A DNA stretch of 64,000 nucleotides from Paenibacillus psychroresistens (GCF_009728935.1 NZ_CP034235.1:3014001-3078000); one strand, 5' to 3'; numbered from the stretch's first letter, positions 40,693 through 49,538 are shown. The notes: generated by a model from the letters alone, not told the origin. Translations and numbers: made by a program.

Positions 40693-41538
40693 TTGAAACT
40701 AAAGCAATTAATAATTATATCTACCGTTGTCCTTTATTGTGGTGCTACTATGATTTTCACTACTCCAATTCAAGCAGCAGATATAAAACCTCCTACAATT
40801 GTTATTGATGGAAAATCTATTTCTTTTGATAGTAGCCCTTTAATAGTTGAGGGGACAACACTGGTACCATTTAGAAGCATTTTTGAAGAATTAGGCTGTG
40901 AAGTCAAATGGGACCCGGAATCTAATAAGGTCACGGCAAATAAAGACAATACAGAAATCATATTGATTATTAATTCTTTAAATGCATTAGTAAATGGAGA
41001 AAATGTAATTCTTAAAGTACCGCCTCAATTAATAAAAGGGCATACGATGGTACCTTTGCGCTTCGTCAGTCAATCTTTAGGGAAAGAAGTAAAATGGGAT
41101 TCGAAATCGAATGAAGTAAATATCTTTTCAAATCCAGTAAACACATCGATTCCAAGTCCAACACCGACACCTTTGGCAACACCAACGGCAACACCAACGG
41201 CAACACCAACACCAACACCAACACCAACACCAACAGCAGCACCAACAGCAACACCAGATGCGTTCCCTAATATAACGTCTAAGGTTAATTTTTATGATGG
41301 CAAGTTTTTACTTATTATCTTAAATAAAACAACAACTATCAGTGAGATTGAAAATGAGAAACAGAATAAAGTTATTGAATATTTAGGGCATACAATAACA
41401 GCCATTTATAGAGACACAATCACTAATGAACAGTTAAAAGTTATTATTCTAAATTTTGAACTAGTTGCTGATTCTGATTTTTTGAAAACTCTTAAAAAGT
41501 CTGACTTTGATGAAATAAGAAAAAGTTTTGTTAGATAA
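40693..41538 (+). CDS. Secreted protein with copper-amine-oxidase-N domains
   Basis: 281 residues from TTG 40693. A signal peptide (LKLKQLIIISTVVLYCGATM ... PIQA, cleavage near residue 29) is followed by two copper_amine_oxidase_N-like repeats: SSPLIVEGTTLVPFRSIFEE, LGCEVKWD and later GHTMVPLRFVSQSLGKEVKW. Then comes a Pro-Thr-Ala spacer encoded by hexamer repeats, and a 90-residue C-terminal domain of unknown type. These domains are very frequent in Paenibacillaceae surface proteins. Inside a prophage it is probably a cargo gene that alters the host surface; it has its own terminator. Confidence 0.75.
   Translation: MKLKQLIIISTVVLYCGATMIFTTPIQAADIKPPTIVIDGKSISFDSSPLIVEGTTLVPFRSIFEELGCEVKWDPESNKVTANKDNTEIILIINSLNALVNGENVILKVPPQLIKGHTMVPLRFVSQSLGKEVKWDSKSNEVNIFSNPVNTSIPSPTPTPLATPTATPTATPTPTPTPTPTAAPTATPDAFPNITSKVNFYDGKFLLIILNKTTTISEIENEKQNKVIEYLGHTITAIYRDTITNEQLKVIILNFELVADSDFLKTLKKSDFDEIRKSFVR
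41159..41254 (+). repeat. CCAACA-type short tandem repeats
   Basis: About 16 imperfect copies of a six-base unit (CCAACA, CCAACG, CGACAC variants) encode the Pro-Thr/Ala spacer of the secreted protein. In-frame units allow length change by slippage without breaking the gene. Confidence 0.7.
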
Positions 41539-41546
41539 TTGTTATA

Positions 41547-41570
41547 ACATCGCTAATTGCGGTGTTTTTT
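41547..41570 (+). terminator. Rho-independent terminator
   Basis: ACATCGC / GCGGTGT stem with a TAATT loop and six T, ending the secreted-protein gene. It has the same stem as 40245-40270. Confidence 0.8.
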
Positions 41571-41656
41571 ATTTTGAGTAACTTACCTTATTTTTTGTTG
41601 TTAGTGAGCTTCATCAATTTTGAAAACAAACTCAACACAATGGATGGTGAAATCTA

Positions 41657-42295
41657 ATGAATGAAAGACAATCTCACAGAGGTGCGCCGTTCGGCAATAA
41701 AAATGCCATTGGCAATCAAGGAGGCGCACCTCCGATGAATCAGAATGCTCTTGGTAATCGTGGGGGGCATGGTGCTGCCATTGGGAATAAACATGCGATA
41801 ACAACAGGAGAACACGAAACCATCTGGCTGGATACCCTTCAAGCAGATGAGGTTAATCTATATCCTCAGATTAAGACAGATATTCGGTTGCAATTTGATG
41901 AAGAGATTCGATTATTAACGATACGAGAAAGACGAATGCTGCAGCGTATTCAGTCCTTGTGTAATGGTATGAATGAAAAACAGAGGCGTGTGCTGCAGGA
42001 GCGTCGAACCATAAAAACGTTGCAGCAATATGAAGACAAGAATGGGAAAACACAATTCATGGTTATGCCCGAGGAACAACTTGTCATTACACAAATCGAA
42101 GAGAAAGAATATCGTGTCACGGATGATATCCTAAAGTATGAAGAAGCTTTGACACGCATCCAGGGGAAGAAAATTAAAGTGATGCTGCTAAAGAAGAAGT
42201 TGGAAGATTCGAGTCATTTGCTTCCGTTGATACTCGAAGAGAAACAACAACGCATCAACATGATGAGGGCTAGAACGGAAAGATGGAATTCGTAA
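41657..42295 (+). CDS. Small terminase subunit of YqaS type (orphan)
   Basis: 212 residues. The N-terminal RGAPFGNKNAIGNQGGAPPM and GNRGGHGAAIGNKHA repeat pattern is typical of YqaS/XtmA-like phage small terminases, followed by a long helical region (about 65-200). No matching large subunit follows; a Nu1-like small subunit with a GpA-like large subunit comes 1.6 kb later. It may be a remnant of an earlier packaging module, or have another DNA-binding role. Confidence 0.6.
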   Translation: MNERQSHRGAPFGNKNAIGNQGGAPPMNQNALGNRGGHGAAIGNKHAITTGEHETIWLDTLQADEVNLYPQIKTDIRLQFDEEIRLLTIRERRMLQRIQSLCNGMNEKQRRVLQERRTIKTLQQYEDKNGKTQFMVMPEEQLVITQIEEKEYRVTDDILKYEEALTRIQGKKIKVMLLKKKLEDSSHLLPLILEEKQQRINMMRARTERWNS

Positions 42296-42390
42296 TAAAA
42301 CGAAGTAAGAACAAGTATTCGCGTGTTTGGATATCTCCCATATTCATAATTTGACTGATTTTGACCTATTTTGAGCAAATCTGAAATCTA

Positions 42391-42640
42391 TTAAAAAGAT
42401 CGCTTCATATATTCTTTTAATAGCTTGTAGCACTTCGGTCTTTTCGATTTTCCAATCCTTTTCAAAAGATTGTTAAGACCAATCGGATAGACAGCAACCA
42501 GATACATCATCCAAACCAGCTCACTAAATATGTTGTCTTTTTTTTTTTTTTTGAGCGAGGACCACCGAGCGTGACTTCAATAGGAGGATGTTGCAATACC
42601 TCGTGCGAATACAGTGTTATCTTGCTGATCAATTTTGAGA
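42391..42640 (-). pseudogene. Broken reading frame, split at a 15-base homopolymer
   Basis: On the minus strand a coding-like frame (YSHEVLQHPPIEVTLGGPRS plus Lys codons) runs into a 15-base A-run (42538-42552). It continues one frame off as DNIFSELVWMMYLVAVYPIG ... KEYMKRSF-stop at 42391. One base more in the run would join both parts. No start codon is evident. It could be a decayed gene fragment or a sequencing slip. The rest of the 359-base gap 42296-42654 shows nothing else. Confidence 0.35.
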
Positions 42641-42654
42641 TAGTGATGATGAAA

Positions 42655-42864
42655 CTATCGTTTCTTTGAAAAACGTTCTATTATTAGAATAATAGTTAAT
42701 AATACTATTCCACCAACTATAAATTCAATGATATTGCTTAGTTTAAACTTATCGTTGATTCCTGAGTATCGTTTCCCATGATCTCCATATCCAATGAAGG
42801 TGATGATTACGACTATGATGCAGGCATAAAAGACAAATCTATATTTACTTTTGATCATGTCCAC
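42655..42864 (-). CDS. Small membrane protein, unknown
   Basis: 69 residues with two hydrophobic helices (about 9-25 and 46-63). ATG at 42864 follows AAGGAT. Minus strand within the late region, so possibly expressed in the lysogen. No family recognised. Confidence 0.5.
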   Translation of the reverse strand: MDMIKSKYRFVFYACIIVVIITFIGYGDHGKRYSGINDKFKLSNIIEFIVGGIVLLTIILIIERFSKKR

Positions 42865-42982
42865 ATCCTTAATTTGGTAGATTAATACATTATAGTACGA
42901 ATCATCAGCGGATGGGTTACATTGTGCATGGGGCTAGCCGTGATGGTGAATGTAGATATATCGCAGTAGGGAGGACTATTAA

Positions 42983-43537
42983 ATGAAACATGGCTTAAAA
43001 TTTGTTGACGAATTTCCCGTGTTTGGAGATGTATTAGAAAAACTCTACCTTAAGAGAGAACTAGACAATTGGTACAGTTCAATTTGTCAACAAGAAGTAG
43101 TGATTCCGTTAGAAATTAATGCAATTCCTAATGTTTTAGATATAGATATAAGGGAAAGATACTCACCCTCTACAGAAGTTTTTATAAATTCAAAAAAAGT
43201 ATTAGGTGAGGGCAGTTTTATGTTTGAGCAAGAAGTTCAAATTCGGATCTCAAAAATTATACCAGTGTATTCTATGGAGTTTTGTTATGGGATTAGACAT
43301 AATACTATTATTAGTCAAATAAATACATGGGGACCACCTCAAACAGAGTTTCTAATAAACGCACAAGAAATAATCACAAAATTATTCGCGTCGAATGGAT
43401 ATATCTTATTAGGTGAACAGTATGATTTGTACGACACTGTATTTGATTGGAAGAAATTAAAAAGTATCGATCCAGTGAATAGAAGGTTGACTCTTGGTGA
43501 TGCTGTTTTTGTAGATATTTTAGATTTATGTCTTTAG
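42983..43537 (+). CDS. Unknown cytoplasmic protein, possible cargo
   Basis: 184 residues from ATG 42983, seven bases after GGGAGG. Mixed helix and strand with no recognised motif (FVDEFPVFGDVLEKLYLKRE; LGDAVFVDILDL at the end). AT-rich compared with the flanking terminase genes, has its own hairpin downstream, and sits between two packaging genes. This suggests an inserted moron. The size and fold pattern would fit an immunity-type protein, but no toxin is nearby. Confidence 0.5.
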   Translation: MKHGLKFVDEFPVFGDVLEKLYLKRELDNWYSSICQQEVVIPLEINAIPNVLDIDIRERYSPSTEVFINSKKVLGEGSFMFEQEVQIRISKIIPVYSMEFCYGIRHNTIISQINTWGPPQTEFLINAQEIITKLFASNGYILLGEQYDLYDTVFDWKKLKSIDPVNRRLTLGDAVFVDILDLCL

Positions 43538-43566
43538 GCAACACTAAACTTGCTTACAAATTATCT

Positions 43567-43603
43567 GAAACCACAATACGAGCATACCTCGTATTGTGGT
43601 TTC
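43567..43603. terminator. Long perfect hairpin, probable terminator
   Basis: A 16-bp perfect stem (GAAACCACAATACGAG and its complement) with a five-base loop, 30 bases after the preceding stop. It lacks a T-run, so it may act as an RNA processing or attenuation structure instead. Confidence 0.55.
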
Positions 43604-43872
43604 CCTATATTCGCTGCTCATTAAATGATATCTAATAGGGTGTGAATTTCGATACAAGGTGTACCAAATCCAGGTATACCGCGGGTCCTTTGGCTACTTT
43701 TTGTAGTGCGGGTACGCGCGACCCCGAAATGTGTCCAGTTACTTTCAAAAAAACTCACTTTCGCTTTCCGTAGTTTTTTCCTACGGAAGGCTTTTTGATT
43801 TTGTTTCTTCTATAGAAGCGTGCAAACGAAAATTTGAAAAATTGAATCATAAACGAAAGTCGGTGTAGGTTA
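43604..43872. other. Pre-terminase noncoding region, candidate cos site
   Basis: No gene is seen. A GC-rich partly symmetric patch at 43708-43726 (GCGGGTACGCGCGACCCCG) stands out from AT-rich surroundings, with further GC-rich bases at 43677-43687. In phages with lambda-type Nu1/GpA terminase the cohesive-end site lies just upstream of the small subunit gene, exactly here. A second small hairpin (CCGTAG ... CTACGG) is at about 43779-43796. The assignment is by position and composition only. Confidence 0.35.
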
Positions 43873-44388
43873 ATGCCAAAGGAAAAAGCGAAAGAGGTGC
43901 AGTTCCATGAAGCAGAAGTATTAACGAATATGCTGGCACAAATTGTGGGGAAGACGCCACAGTGGATTCGTCAACTAACCCGCGATCGAATATTGATGCA
44001 GGTTGGAAGGGGCAGATATATATTAGGTGAATCTGTCCAGGCATACATCCAACATGTCTCAGGTGGAAAAGAGACTGATAATAAACCACGTTTTATTGAT
44101 GAAAAGACAGCACATGAACGAATTAAGAAAGAGAAGGCTACCTTAGAGTTAGAACTGATGAGGGGGGATTTACATGCGACGAAAGATATTGAAAAGCTAA
44201 TGACGGAAATGATTTTAACTGTTAAGGCAAAGCTGCAGGTGATTGCTTTTCGGTTGGCACCTCAACTTGAGAATGAAACAGAATTGGTAATTGAAACGGC
44301 TATTTCAAATGAGATTAACGAGGCTCTTAAAGGGTTATCAGAATATTCACCGACATTATTTGTTAACCAAGATGAGCCTGACGATTGA
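43873..44388 (+). CDS. Terminase small subunit, Nu1-like
   Basis: 171 residues. An N-terminal winged-helix region (EAEVLTNMLAQIVGKTPQWI, RQLTRDRILMQVGRGRYILG) is followed by a helical dimerisation part (KTAHERIKKEKATLELELMR), as in lambda gpNu1. It would recognise the packaging site and recruit the large subunit, whose gene overlaps its stop by four bases. Confidence 0.8.
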   Translation: MPKEKAKEVQFHEAEVLTNMLAQIVGKTPQWIRQLTRDRILMQVGRGRYILGESVQAYIQHVSGGKETDNKPRFIDEKTAHERIKKEKATLELELMRGDLHATKDIEKLMTEMILTVKAKLQVIAFRLAPQLENETELVIETAISNEINEALKGLSEYSPTLFVNQDEPDD

Positions 44389-46214
44389 AACGGCGTACCC
44401 AAATCACAACCGTTGATCTCTTTGCGAAACTAGCCAAGCTTTGGGCACCTACACCAAATCTCACAATATCAGAATGGGCAGATAGGCATCGATTTCTCAC
44501 CTCGGAAACAAGTGCTGAACCAGGATTGTGGCGGACGGAACGCGTCCCCTACTTACGCGTAATTATGGATTCAGTTACGGATAGAGGTGTTGAAGAGATT
44601 GTCATTATGGCTTCTGCTCAAATATCCAAAACGGAGTTTATGTTGAATATGGTTGGTTATCATATCGATGTGGATCCTGCACCGATTCTTTTCATGCTGC
44701 CGAATAAAGATTTGATTGAGTCTTTTTCTAAGAAGCGATTAGCAACTATGATAACCGCTAGTCCAAGGTTAAGAAACAAAGTCAGCGAATCCAAGAGTCG
44801 AGATGCTAGCAATACAATTTCTGAAAAGAGTTTTCCAGGTGGTTATATTGCAATCGTTGGAGCGAATTCTCCAGCATCTCTTTCCAGCCGGCCTATTCGT
44901 ATTGTGCTTTGTGATGAGGTGGACCGTTATCCGGTAAGTTCTGGAACTGAAGGTGACCCTATTGCGCTAGCTACAAAACGGTCAACTACTTTTAGAAATC
45001 GCAAGCACGTGTTTGTCTCGACACCAACATTGAAAGAATCATCGCGGATTGAACAGCTTTATAATGATAGCACGATGGAAGAATGGAACATGCATTGTCC
45101 GAGCTGCGATGGCATGCAGCCGTTGAAATGGGCGCAGGTTAAGTTTAAATATGAGAAGTCAGTAAGTGGAGAATTCATTATCAAAAAAGTTGAGCATGCC
45201 TGTAAAATGTGCGGAGCTCTTCATAATGAAAAAGAATGGAAACGAGGTGTAGGTGAATGGATAGCACATAAAGAGCATTCCAGTCGAAGAGGGTTTCACC
45301 TCAATCAACTTATTAGTCCGTGGTCAACCTGGACCGAAATCGTAAAATCCTTTCTTATTGCGAAACGTGACGGTCCAGAAAAAATGAAAGTTTGGATAAA
45401 TACCGTACTGGGTGAGACTTGGGAAGAAGAAGGAGAGCAAGTCGAAGAAGAACAACTCTTGAAACGTTGCGAAGGATATCCAGCAGATGTACCCGATCAG
45501 GTTGCGGTACTTACTGCAGCTGTTGATGTCCAGGATGATCGCTTTGAGATTGAGGTGGTTGGCTGGGGGCAGGGTAAAGAATCATGGGGGATTTTCTATC
45601 ACAAGATTTTTGGTGATTTGCGGCAACCAAAGATTTGGCAAGAGCTCGATGAATTCTTATCTCGCAGCTGGTCAAAGAAAGGAAATCTAAAGCTTGGTAT
45701 TGCTTGTGTCTGTGTTGATTCAGGCGGCCATTTCACTCAAGAGGTGTATCGCTTCTGCGCACCTAGAGAATCACGGCGCATTTTTGCTATCAAAGGGCAA
45801 GGAACACAGAATGGTGAATATATACCACTTATCAACGGAAATACACGAACCAAACGAGAGCGTGCTATTTTATTTAACTTAGGTGTAGATGAAGGGAAGG
45901 GCAAAGTTTTATCCAGTCTCAAAATTAATGAAGTCGGACCGGGCTTCTGCCACTTCCCTTTGGATCGTGGTTACAACGGGAGTTATTTTAAAGGACTAAC
46001 TGCTGAGAAATTAATTACGCGTTATAAACAAGGCATTGCTTCTCGAATTTGGAAGCAAGTCTATGATCGAAACGAGCCATTAGATTTACGGGTTTATAAC
46101 ACTGCAGCGTTGGAAATATTGAATCCAAAATTAGATGTACCCATACCACCAGAAGGTGGTATTTCGTTTGTGAAAAAACAGAAACGACGTGGGGTCATTA
46201 GTAAAGGACTCTGA
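44385..46214 (+). CDS. Terminase large subunit, GpA-like
   Basis: 609 residues. Walker-type ATPase segment VIMASAQISKTEFMLNMVGY (about 68-87) and a Walker B-like RIVLCDEVDRYP. Two CxxC pairs form a probable zinc site (MHCPSCDG, CKMCGA). The C-terminal nuclease segment contains CVCVDSGGHFTQEVYRF. This is the packaging motor and cos endonuclease of the lambda family. The start is TTG overlapping the Nu1-like stop (TTGA). Confidence 0.93.
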   Translation: MKRRTQITTVDLFAKLAKLWAPTPNLTISEWADRHRFLTSETSAEPGLWRTERVPYLRVIMDSVTDRGVEEIVIMASAQISKTEFMLNMVGYHIDVDPAPILFMLPNKDLIESFSKKRLATMITASPRLRNKVSESKSRDASNTISEKSFPGGYIAIVGANSPASLSSRPIRIVLCDEVDRYPVSSGTEGDPIALATKRSTTFRNRKHVFVSTPTLKESSRIEQLYNDSTMEEWNMHCPSCDGMQPLKWAQVKFKYEKSVSGEFIIKKVEHACKMCGALHNEKEWKRGVGEWIAHKEHSSRRGFHLNQLISPWSTWTEIVKSFLIAKRDGPEKMKVWINTVLGETWEEEGEQVEEEQLLKRCEGYPADVPDQVAVLTAAVDVQDDRFEIEVVGWGQGKESWGIFYHKIFGDLRQPKIWQELDEFLSRSWSKKGNLKLGIACVCVDSGGHFTQEVYRFCAPRESRRIFAIKGQGTQNGEYIPLINGNTRTKRERAILFNLGVDEGKGKVLSSLKINEVGPGFCHFPLDRGYNGSYFKGLTAEKLITRYKQGIASRIWKQVYDRNEPLDLRVYNTAALEILNPKLDVPIPPEGGISFVKKQKRRGVISKGL

Positions 46215-46230
46215 TAAAGAAAGGAGGTGA

Positions 46231-46467
46231 ATGGAACAAATGGCAGGATGGACACTCGTACAAGCTAAGGAAAGATTGCAGATGTGGTTGGATGCTGAGG
46301 CAGCTGTTGCAACAGGACAAGAATATCGAATTGGGACACGGTCCTTAAGACGTGTTGATTTGAAAGATATTCGCGAGCAAATGTTATTCTGGAATCGACA
46401 GGTAGAGCAGTTGCAAAGCGGCCGGCAAGGGATGCGTGTAATGCGTGTTGTTCCGCGTGACTTATGA
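46231..46467 (+). CDS. Head-tail joining protein, gpW-like
   Basis: 78 residues of mixed helix and hairpin (GWTLVQAKERLQMWLDAEAA, TRSLRRVDLKDIREQMLFWN), as in lambda gpW and related joining proteins. It lies between the large terminase and the portal genes, the conserved place. Either ATG 46231 or ATG 46240 may be used; AAGGAGGTGA is close to the first and somewhat far from the second. Confidence 0.75.
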   Translation: MEQMAGWTLVQAKERLQMWLDAEAAVATGQEYRIGTRSLRRVDLKDIREQMLFWNRQVEQLQSGRQGMRVMRVVPRDL

Positions 46468-48059
46468 ATCCAATCGATCGCATAATTAATACACTATCTC
46501 CGAGCTGGGCTCTGAAACGACAGGCTGCTCGACAAAAATTAAGTATCCTCAATAGTGGCTATTCCAACCATGGAGCCAATACAACCAAGAAATCCATGCT
46601 AGGTTGGAATTATTTCAGTCGTTCACCAGATGAAGATATTACAAAGAATCTAAACATTCTTAGGCAGCGTTCAAGGGATCTCTATATGGGAGGTGCTGCG
46701 CTAGCAACTGGCGCATTAAAAACGGCTAGAACTAATGTAGTGGGTACCGGGTTGCGATTAAAACCATCTCTAGATGCCGCTTTTTTAAATCTATCTGAGG
46801 CAGAAGAAGTTGAGCTGAAAGCCAGTATTGAACGAGAGTTCGCGCTATGGTCGGAATCACTCGATTGTGATTCGATGCGAATGAATAACTTTTTTGAACT
46901 TCAGCAAATTGCTTTTATGTCTCAATTAATGAGTGGGGATTGCTTTGCAATGCTCCCCGTTACCCCTCGAAAACATGCGGTGTATGACCTGCGTGTTCGA
47001 CTTGTAGAAGCCGATCGATGCTGCAATCCAGGGCAAGACAGTTCGATTAACCCTAACGGCAAGGATATACGGGGTGGCGTTGAAATGGATGCGGACGGAG
47101 CTGTTGTGGCTTATTGGTTTGCCAAAAACTATCCTCAGGTTTTTATGACAGCTGATAAACAAGAGTGGGTAAGAATTGAAGCCTTTGGTGAAGAAAGTGG
47201 AAGGCGCAATGTACTTCATTTGATGGAGTCAGAACGGCCGGAGCAACGTAGGGGCGTTCCTTTGTTAGCACCAGTTATCGAATCCCTAAAGAAACTGGGT
47301 CAATATACAGAAGCTGAATTAATGGCTGCCTTAGTGAGCGGCATGTTTACTGTGTTTATTAAGACGAATACTCCTGAGAATGGTCCAATTGGTCAAAGTA
47401 TCCCGATGGAAGACTTGATTGATGAACAAGATGAAGGTTCGTATGAGCTTGGTAATGGTTCCATCGTTGGTCTTGCGCCTAATGAATCGGTAGAAACAGC
47501 GAATCCCGGACGGCCCAATACAGCGTTTGATGGTTTTGTCACGGCTATACTCAGGCAAGTTGGATCTGCTTTAGAAATCCCATACGAATTATTAGTCAAG
47601 AATTTCACATCATCTTATTCAGCTAGCCGCGCAGCTCTTTTGGAAGCATGGAAGATGTTTCGGATGCGTCGGGTTTGGTTGGCTAATGATTTTTGTCAAC
47701 CCATTTATGAAGAATGGTTTACTGAAGCTGTTGCAAAGGGACGTATCCCAGCTTACGGCTTTTTTGATAATCCTTTGATTCGAAAAGCTTACACACGTGC
47801 GGAGTGGCATGGACCAGCGCAAGGTCAAATCGATCCATTAAAAGAAGTGAATGCAGCAAAAATCAGAGTCGAAGAAGGTTTCAGCACCCGTGAAAGAGAG
47901 ACTTCGGAATTAACAGGTGGTAGCTTTGAGGCCAACTTACGGCAGCGTATGCGTGAAGAACGTATGCGGCGTGAAGCTGGTTTATCCGATGAAGGAGGTG
48001 AAAACAAAAATGCCAATAACAACAAAAACATTCTGGAACCTGAAACAGACGACGAATAA
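46464..48059 (+). CDS. Portal protein, lambda gpB family
   Basis: 531 residues. SRDLYMGGAALATGALKTAR near the N-terminus, LVEADRCCNP, GVPLLAPVIESLKKLGQYTE and LEIPYELLVKNFTSSYSASR are typical of lambda-family portals, which form the dodecameric DNA channel. ATG overlaps the gpW-like stop (ATGA). The polar C-terminal tail is Asn/Glu-rich. Confidence 0.93.
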   Translation: MNPIDRIINTLSPSWALKRQAARQKLSILNSGYSNHGANTTKKSMLGWNYFSRSPDEDITKNLNILRQRSRDLYMGGAALATGALKTARTNVVGTGLRLKPSLDAAFLNLSEAEEVELKASIEREFALWSESLDCDSMRMNNFFELQQIAFMSQLMSGDCFAMLPVTPRKHAVYDLRVRLVEADRCCNPGQDSSINPNGKDIRGGVEMDADGAVVAYWFAKNYPQVFMTADKQEWVRIEAFGEESGRRNVLHLMESERPEQRRGVPLLAPVIESLKKLGQYTEAELMAALVSGMFTVFIKTNTPENGPIGQSIPMEDLIDEQDEGSYELGNGSIVGLAPNESVETANPGRPNTAFDGFVTAILRQVGSALEIPYELLVKNFTSSYSASRAALLEAWKMFRMRRVWLANDFCQPIYEEWFTEAVAKGRIPAYGFFDNPLIRKAYTRAEWHGPAQGQIDPLKEVNAAKIRVEEGFSTRERETSELTGGSFEANLRQRMREERMRREAGLSDEGGENKNANNNKNILEPETDDE

Positions 48060-49167
48060 TAGCGCAGAACTTACCATTTATAGCCCTATCGATGATGAAG
48101 AATCATGGTGGTACGATTCAGTAACCCCAAAATCTTTAATGAGAGAATTGGATGCTGCAGGCGATGTTACGGAAATTGTAGTCCGTATCAATAGTGGGGG
48201 TGGAAGTGCATTCGCGGGTTTAACCATCTACGAATTACTCAAAAACCATAAGGCATCGATTACTACTCGTATTGATGGACTCGCAGCTTCAGCAGCTTCA
48301 ATTATTGCGATGGCTGGCGATAAGATTGTAATGGGTACAGGGGCTATGATGATGGTTCATAATCCTTGGACGATGGCAATGGGCGAATCCAAAGATTTAA
48401 GACATACAGCGGATGTATTGGATCAAGTAGCTAAATCGCTAATCAGTGTTTATCAGGATCGGACTGGATTGGATCCGAAAGACATCAAGAAGTTACTGGA
48501 TAAAGAGACTTGGTTGACTGCGGATGAAGCTGTTTCTCAAGGTTTTGCAGATGAAGTTGATCGAAAATACATGGTTTCAGCATCCATAAATGATGGTTTT
48601 GCTGTCTTTAATGGTCAAAAATTCAGTTTAAAAGCCTTTGCAATGATTCCGAATTTGCCAAAAGCGAGCGAAGAAGAGACGGAAACGGTCACTAAAGAGG
48701 AAGAAACGGATTCAAATCAACAGCAAACGGAGTCTGAAACACCAGAAACGGTTCATGAAAATACAGAAGATGAGTCCCATAAGGAGGAAGAAACAGTGAA
48801 AGATTTGAATGAATTGCAAACAAAACATCCGGAAATTTACAAAGCAGCTGTTCAAAGTGGTGTGGATCAAGAACGTGGTCGTATTAAATCTCTTAATGAT
48901 TTAGTAATGCCCGGTAACGAAATCATCATTGATAAGGCCAAGTACGAAACGGGAGCCAGCGCAGCCGAGACTGCGGTAGAGATTCTGAAAGCAGACAATT
49001 TAAAGCGCAAAGGCATGGGTGGAAAGATTCTACAAGATGCATCTAACTCAGGTATGAACCAACTTGATACAGCTGCTCCTGAAGAAGAAAAAACAGAAGA
49101 GGATAAAATTAAAGACACATCGCAAAGTCTTCTTAATTTTATTAAAAAGAAAAGAGGTAATCAATAA
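48010..49167 (+). CDS. Head maturation protease (ClpP-like) with scaffold C-terminus
   Basis: About 385 residues. A ClpP/S14-like protease at 1-190: VRINSGGGSAFAGLTIYELL, the nucleophile in GLAASAASIIAMAGD, the catalytic His in MMMVHNPWT, and a following Asp-containing region. An acidic linker (about 220-262) and a helical C-terminal scaffold region follow. The start at 48010 has GGAGG 11 bases upstream and lies within the end of the portal gene. As in lambda C, the scaffold is also encoded as a nested in-frame gene. Confidence 0.9.
   Translation: MPITTKTFWNLKQTTNNSAELTIYSPIDDEESWWYDSVTPKSLMRELDAAGDVTEIVVRINSGGGSAFAGLTIYELLKNHKASITTRIDGLAASAASIIAMAGDKIVMGTGAMMMVHNPWTMAMGESKDLRHTADVLDQVAKSLISVYQDRTGLDPKDIKKLLDKETWLTADEAVSQGFADEVDRKYMVSASINDGFAVFNGQKFSLKAFAMIPNLPKASEEETETVTKEEETDSNQQQTESETPETVHENTEDESHKEEETVKDLNELQTKHPEIYKAAVQSGVDQERGRIKSLNDLVMPGNEIIIDKAKYETGASAAETAVEILKADNLKRKGMGGKILQDASNSGMNQLDTAAPEEEKTEEDKIKDTSQSLLNFIKKKRGNQ
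48796..49167 (+). CDS. Nested scaffolding protein (Nu3-like), in frame with protease
   Basis: Inside the protease gene a GTG at 48796 follows a perfect AAGGAGG (48781-48787) by eight bases, in the same frame (262 codons after the protease start). The 123-residue product (VKDLNELQTKHPEIYKAAVQ ...) corresponds to the scaffold domain, copying the lambda C/Nu3 arrangement. It would build the prohead core and be removed by the protease. Confidence 0.65.
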   Translation: MKDLNELQTKHPEIYKAAVQSGVDQERGRIKSLNDLVMPGNEIIIDKAKYETGASAAETAVEILKADNLKRKGMGGKILQDASNSGMNQLDTAAPEEEKTEEDKIKDTSQSLLNFIKKKRGNQ

Positions 49168-49538
49168 TGACAAAAAATTTAATTTCTTCAGCTTCACTCG
49201 AGCAGGATAATTTAATTGCCGGTGGTATTATGCCAATCGTTACAGATATTGTGACATTAAAAAGTGGAGCTGCTTATTTGCGTGGAAGTGTTCTTGCTGT
49301 CATTACAGCGACTTCACTTGCTGTAAAAGTTGATTCTACAAAATCAGATGGCTCACAGGTAGCATATGCCATTTTAGCTGAAGATACGGATGCTACTTCG
49401 GTAAACACGCCTGCTGTAGTTTACATGACAGGCGAATTTAATGCAGCAAAGCTAATTTTTGGTGGTACGGACACGATTACAATTCATAAGAAAGCCCTGC
49501 GTGCGCTTAGTCTTTTTGCTAAGACGTTGCAAGGATAG
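49167..49538 (+). CDS. Head decoration protein, gpD-like
   Basis: 123 residues: QDNLIAGGIMPIVTDIVTLK, YLRGSVLAVITA, then AYAILAEDTDAT and YMTGEFNAAKLIFGG. It is the typical order for the lambda D family, trimers of which stabilise the expanded capsid. The ATG overlaps the protease stop (TAATG). Confidence 0.9.
   Translation: MTKNLISSASLEQDNLIAGGIMPIVTDIVTLKSGAAYLRGSVLAVITATSLAVKVDSTKSDGSQVAYAILAEDTDATSVNTPAVVYMTGEFNAAKLIFGGTDTITIHKKALRALSLFAKTLQG

Noticed and set aside
41066..41254. Leu/Val-rich minus-strand frame that looks like a membrane protein
   Set aside because: It is the shadow of the Pro-Thr repeat tract of the secreted protein.
42391..42545. IS transposase C-terminus
   Set aside because: The segment resembles no DDE motif and there are no inverted repeats around it; left as an unidentified broken frame.
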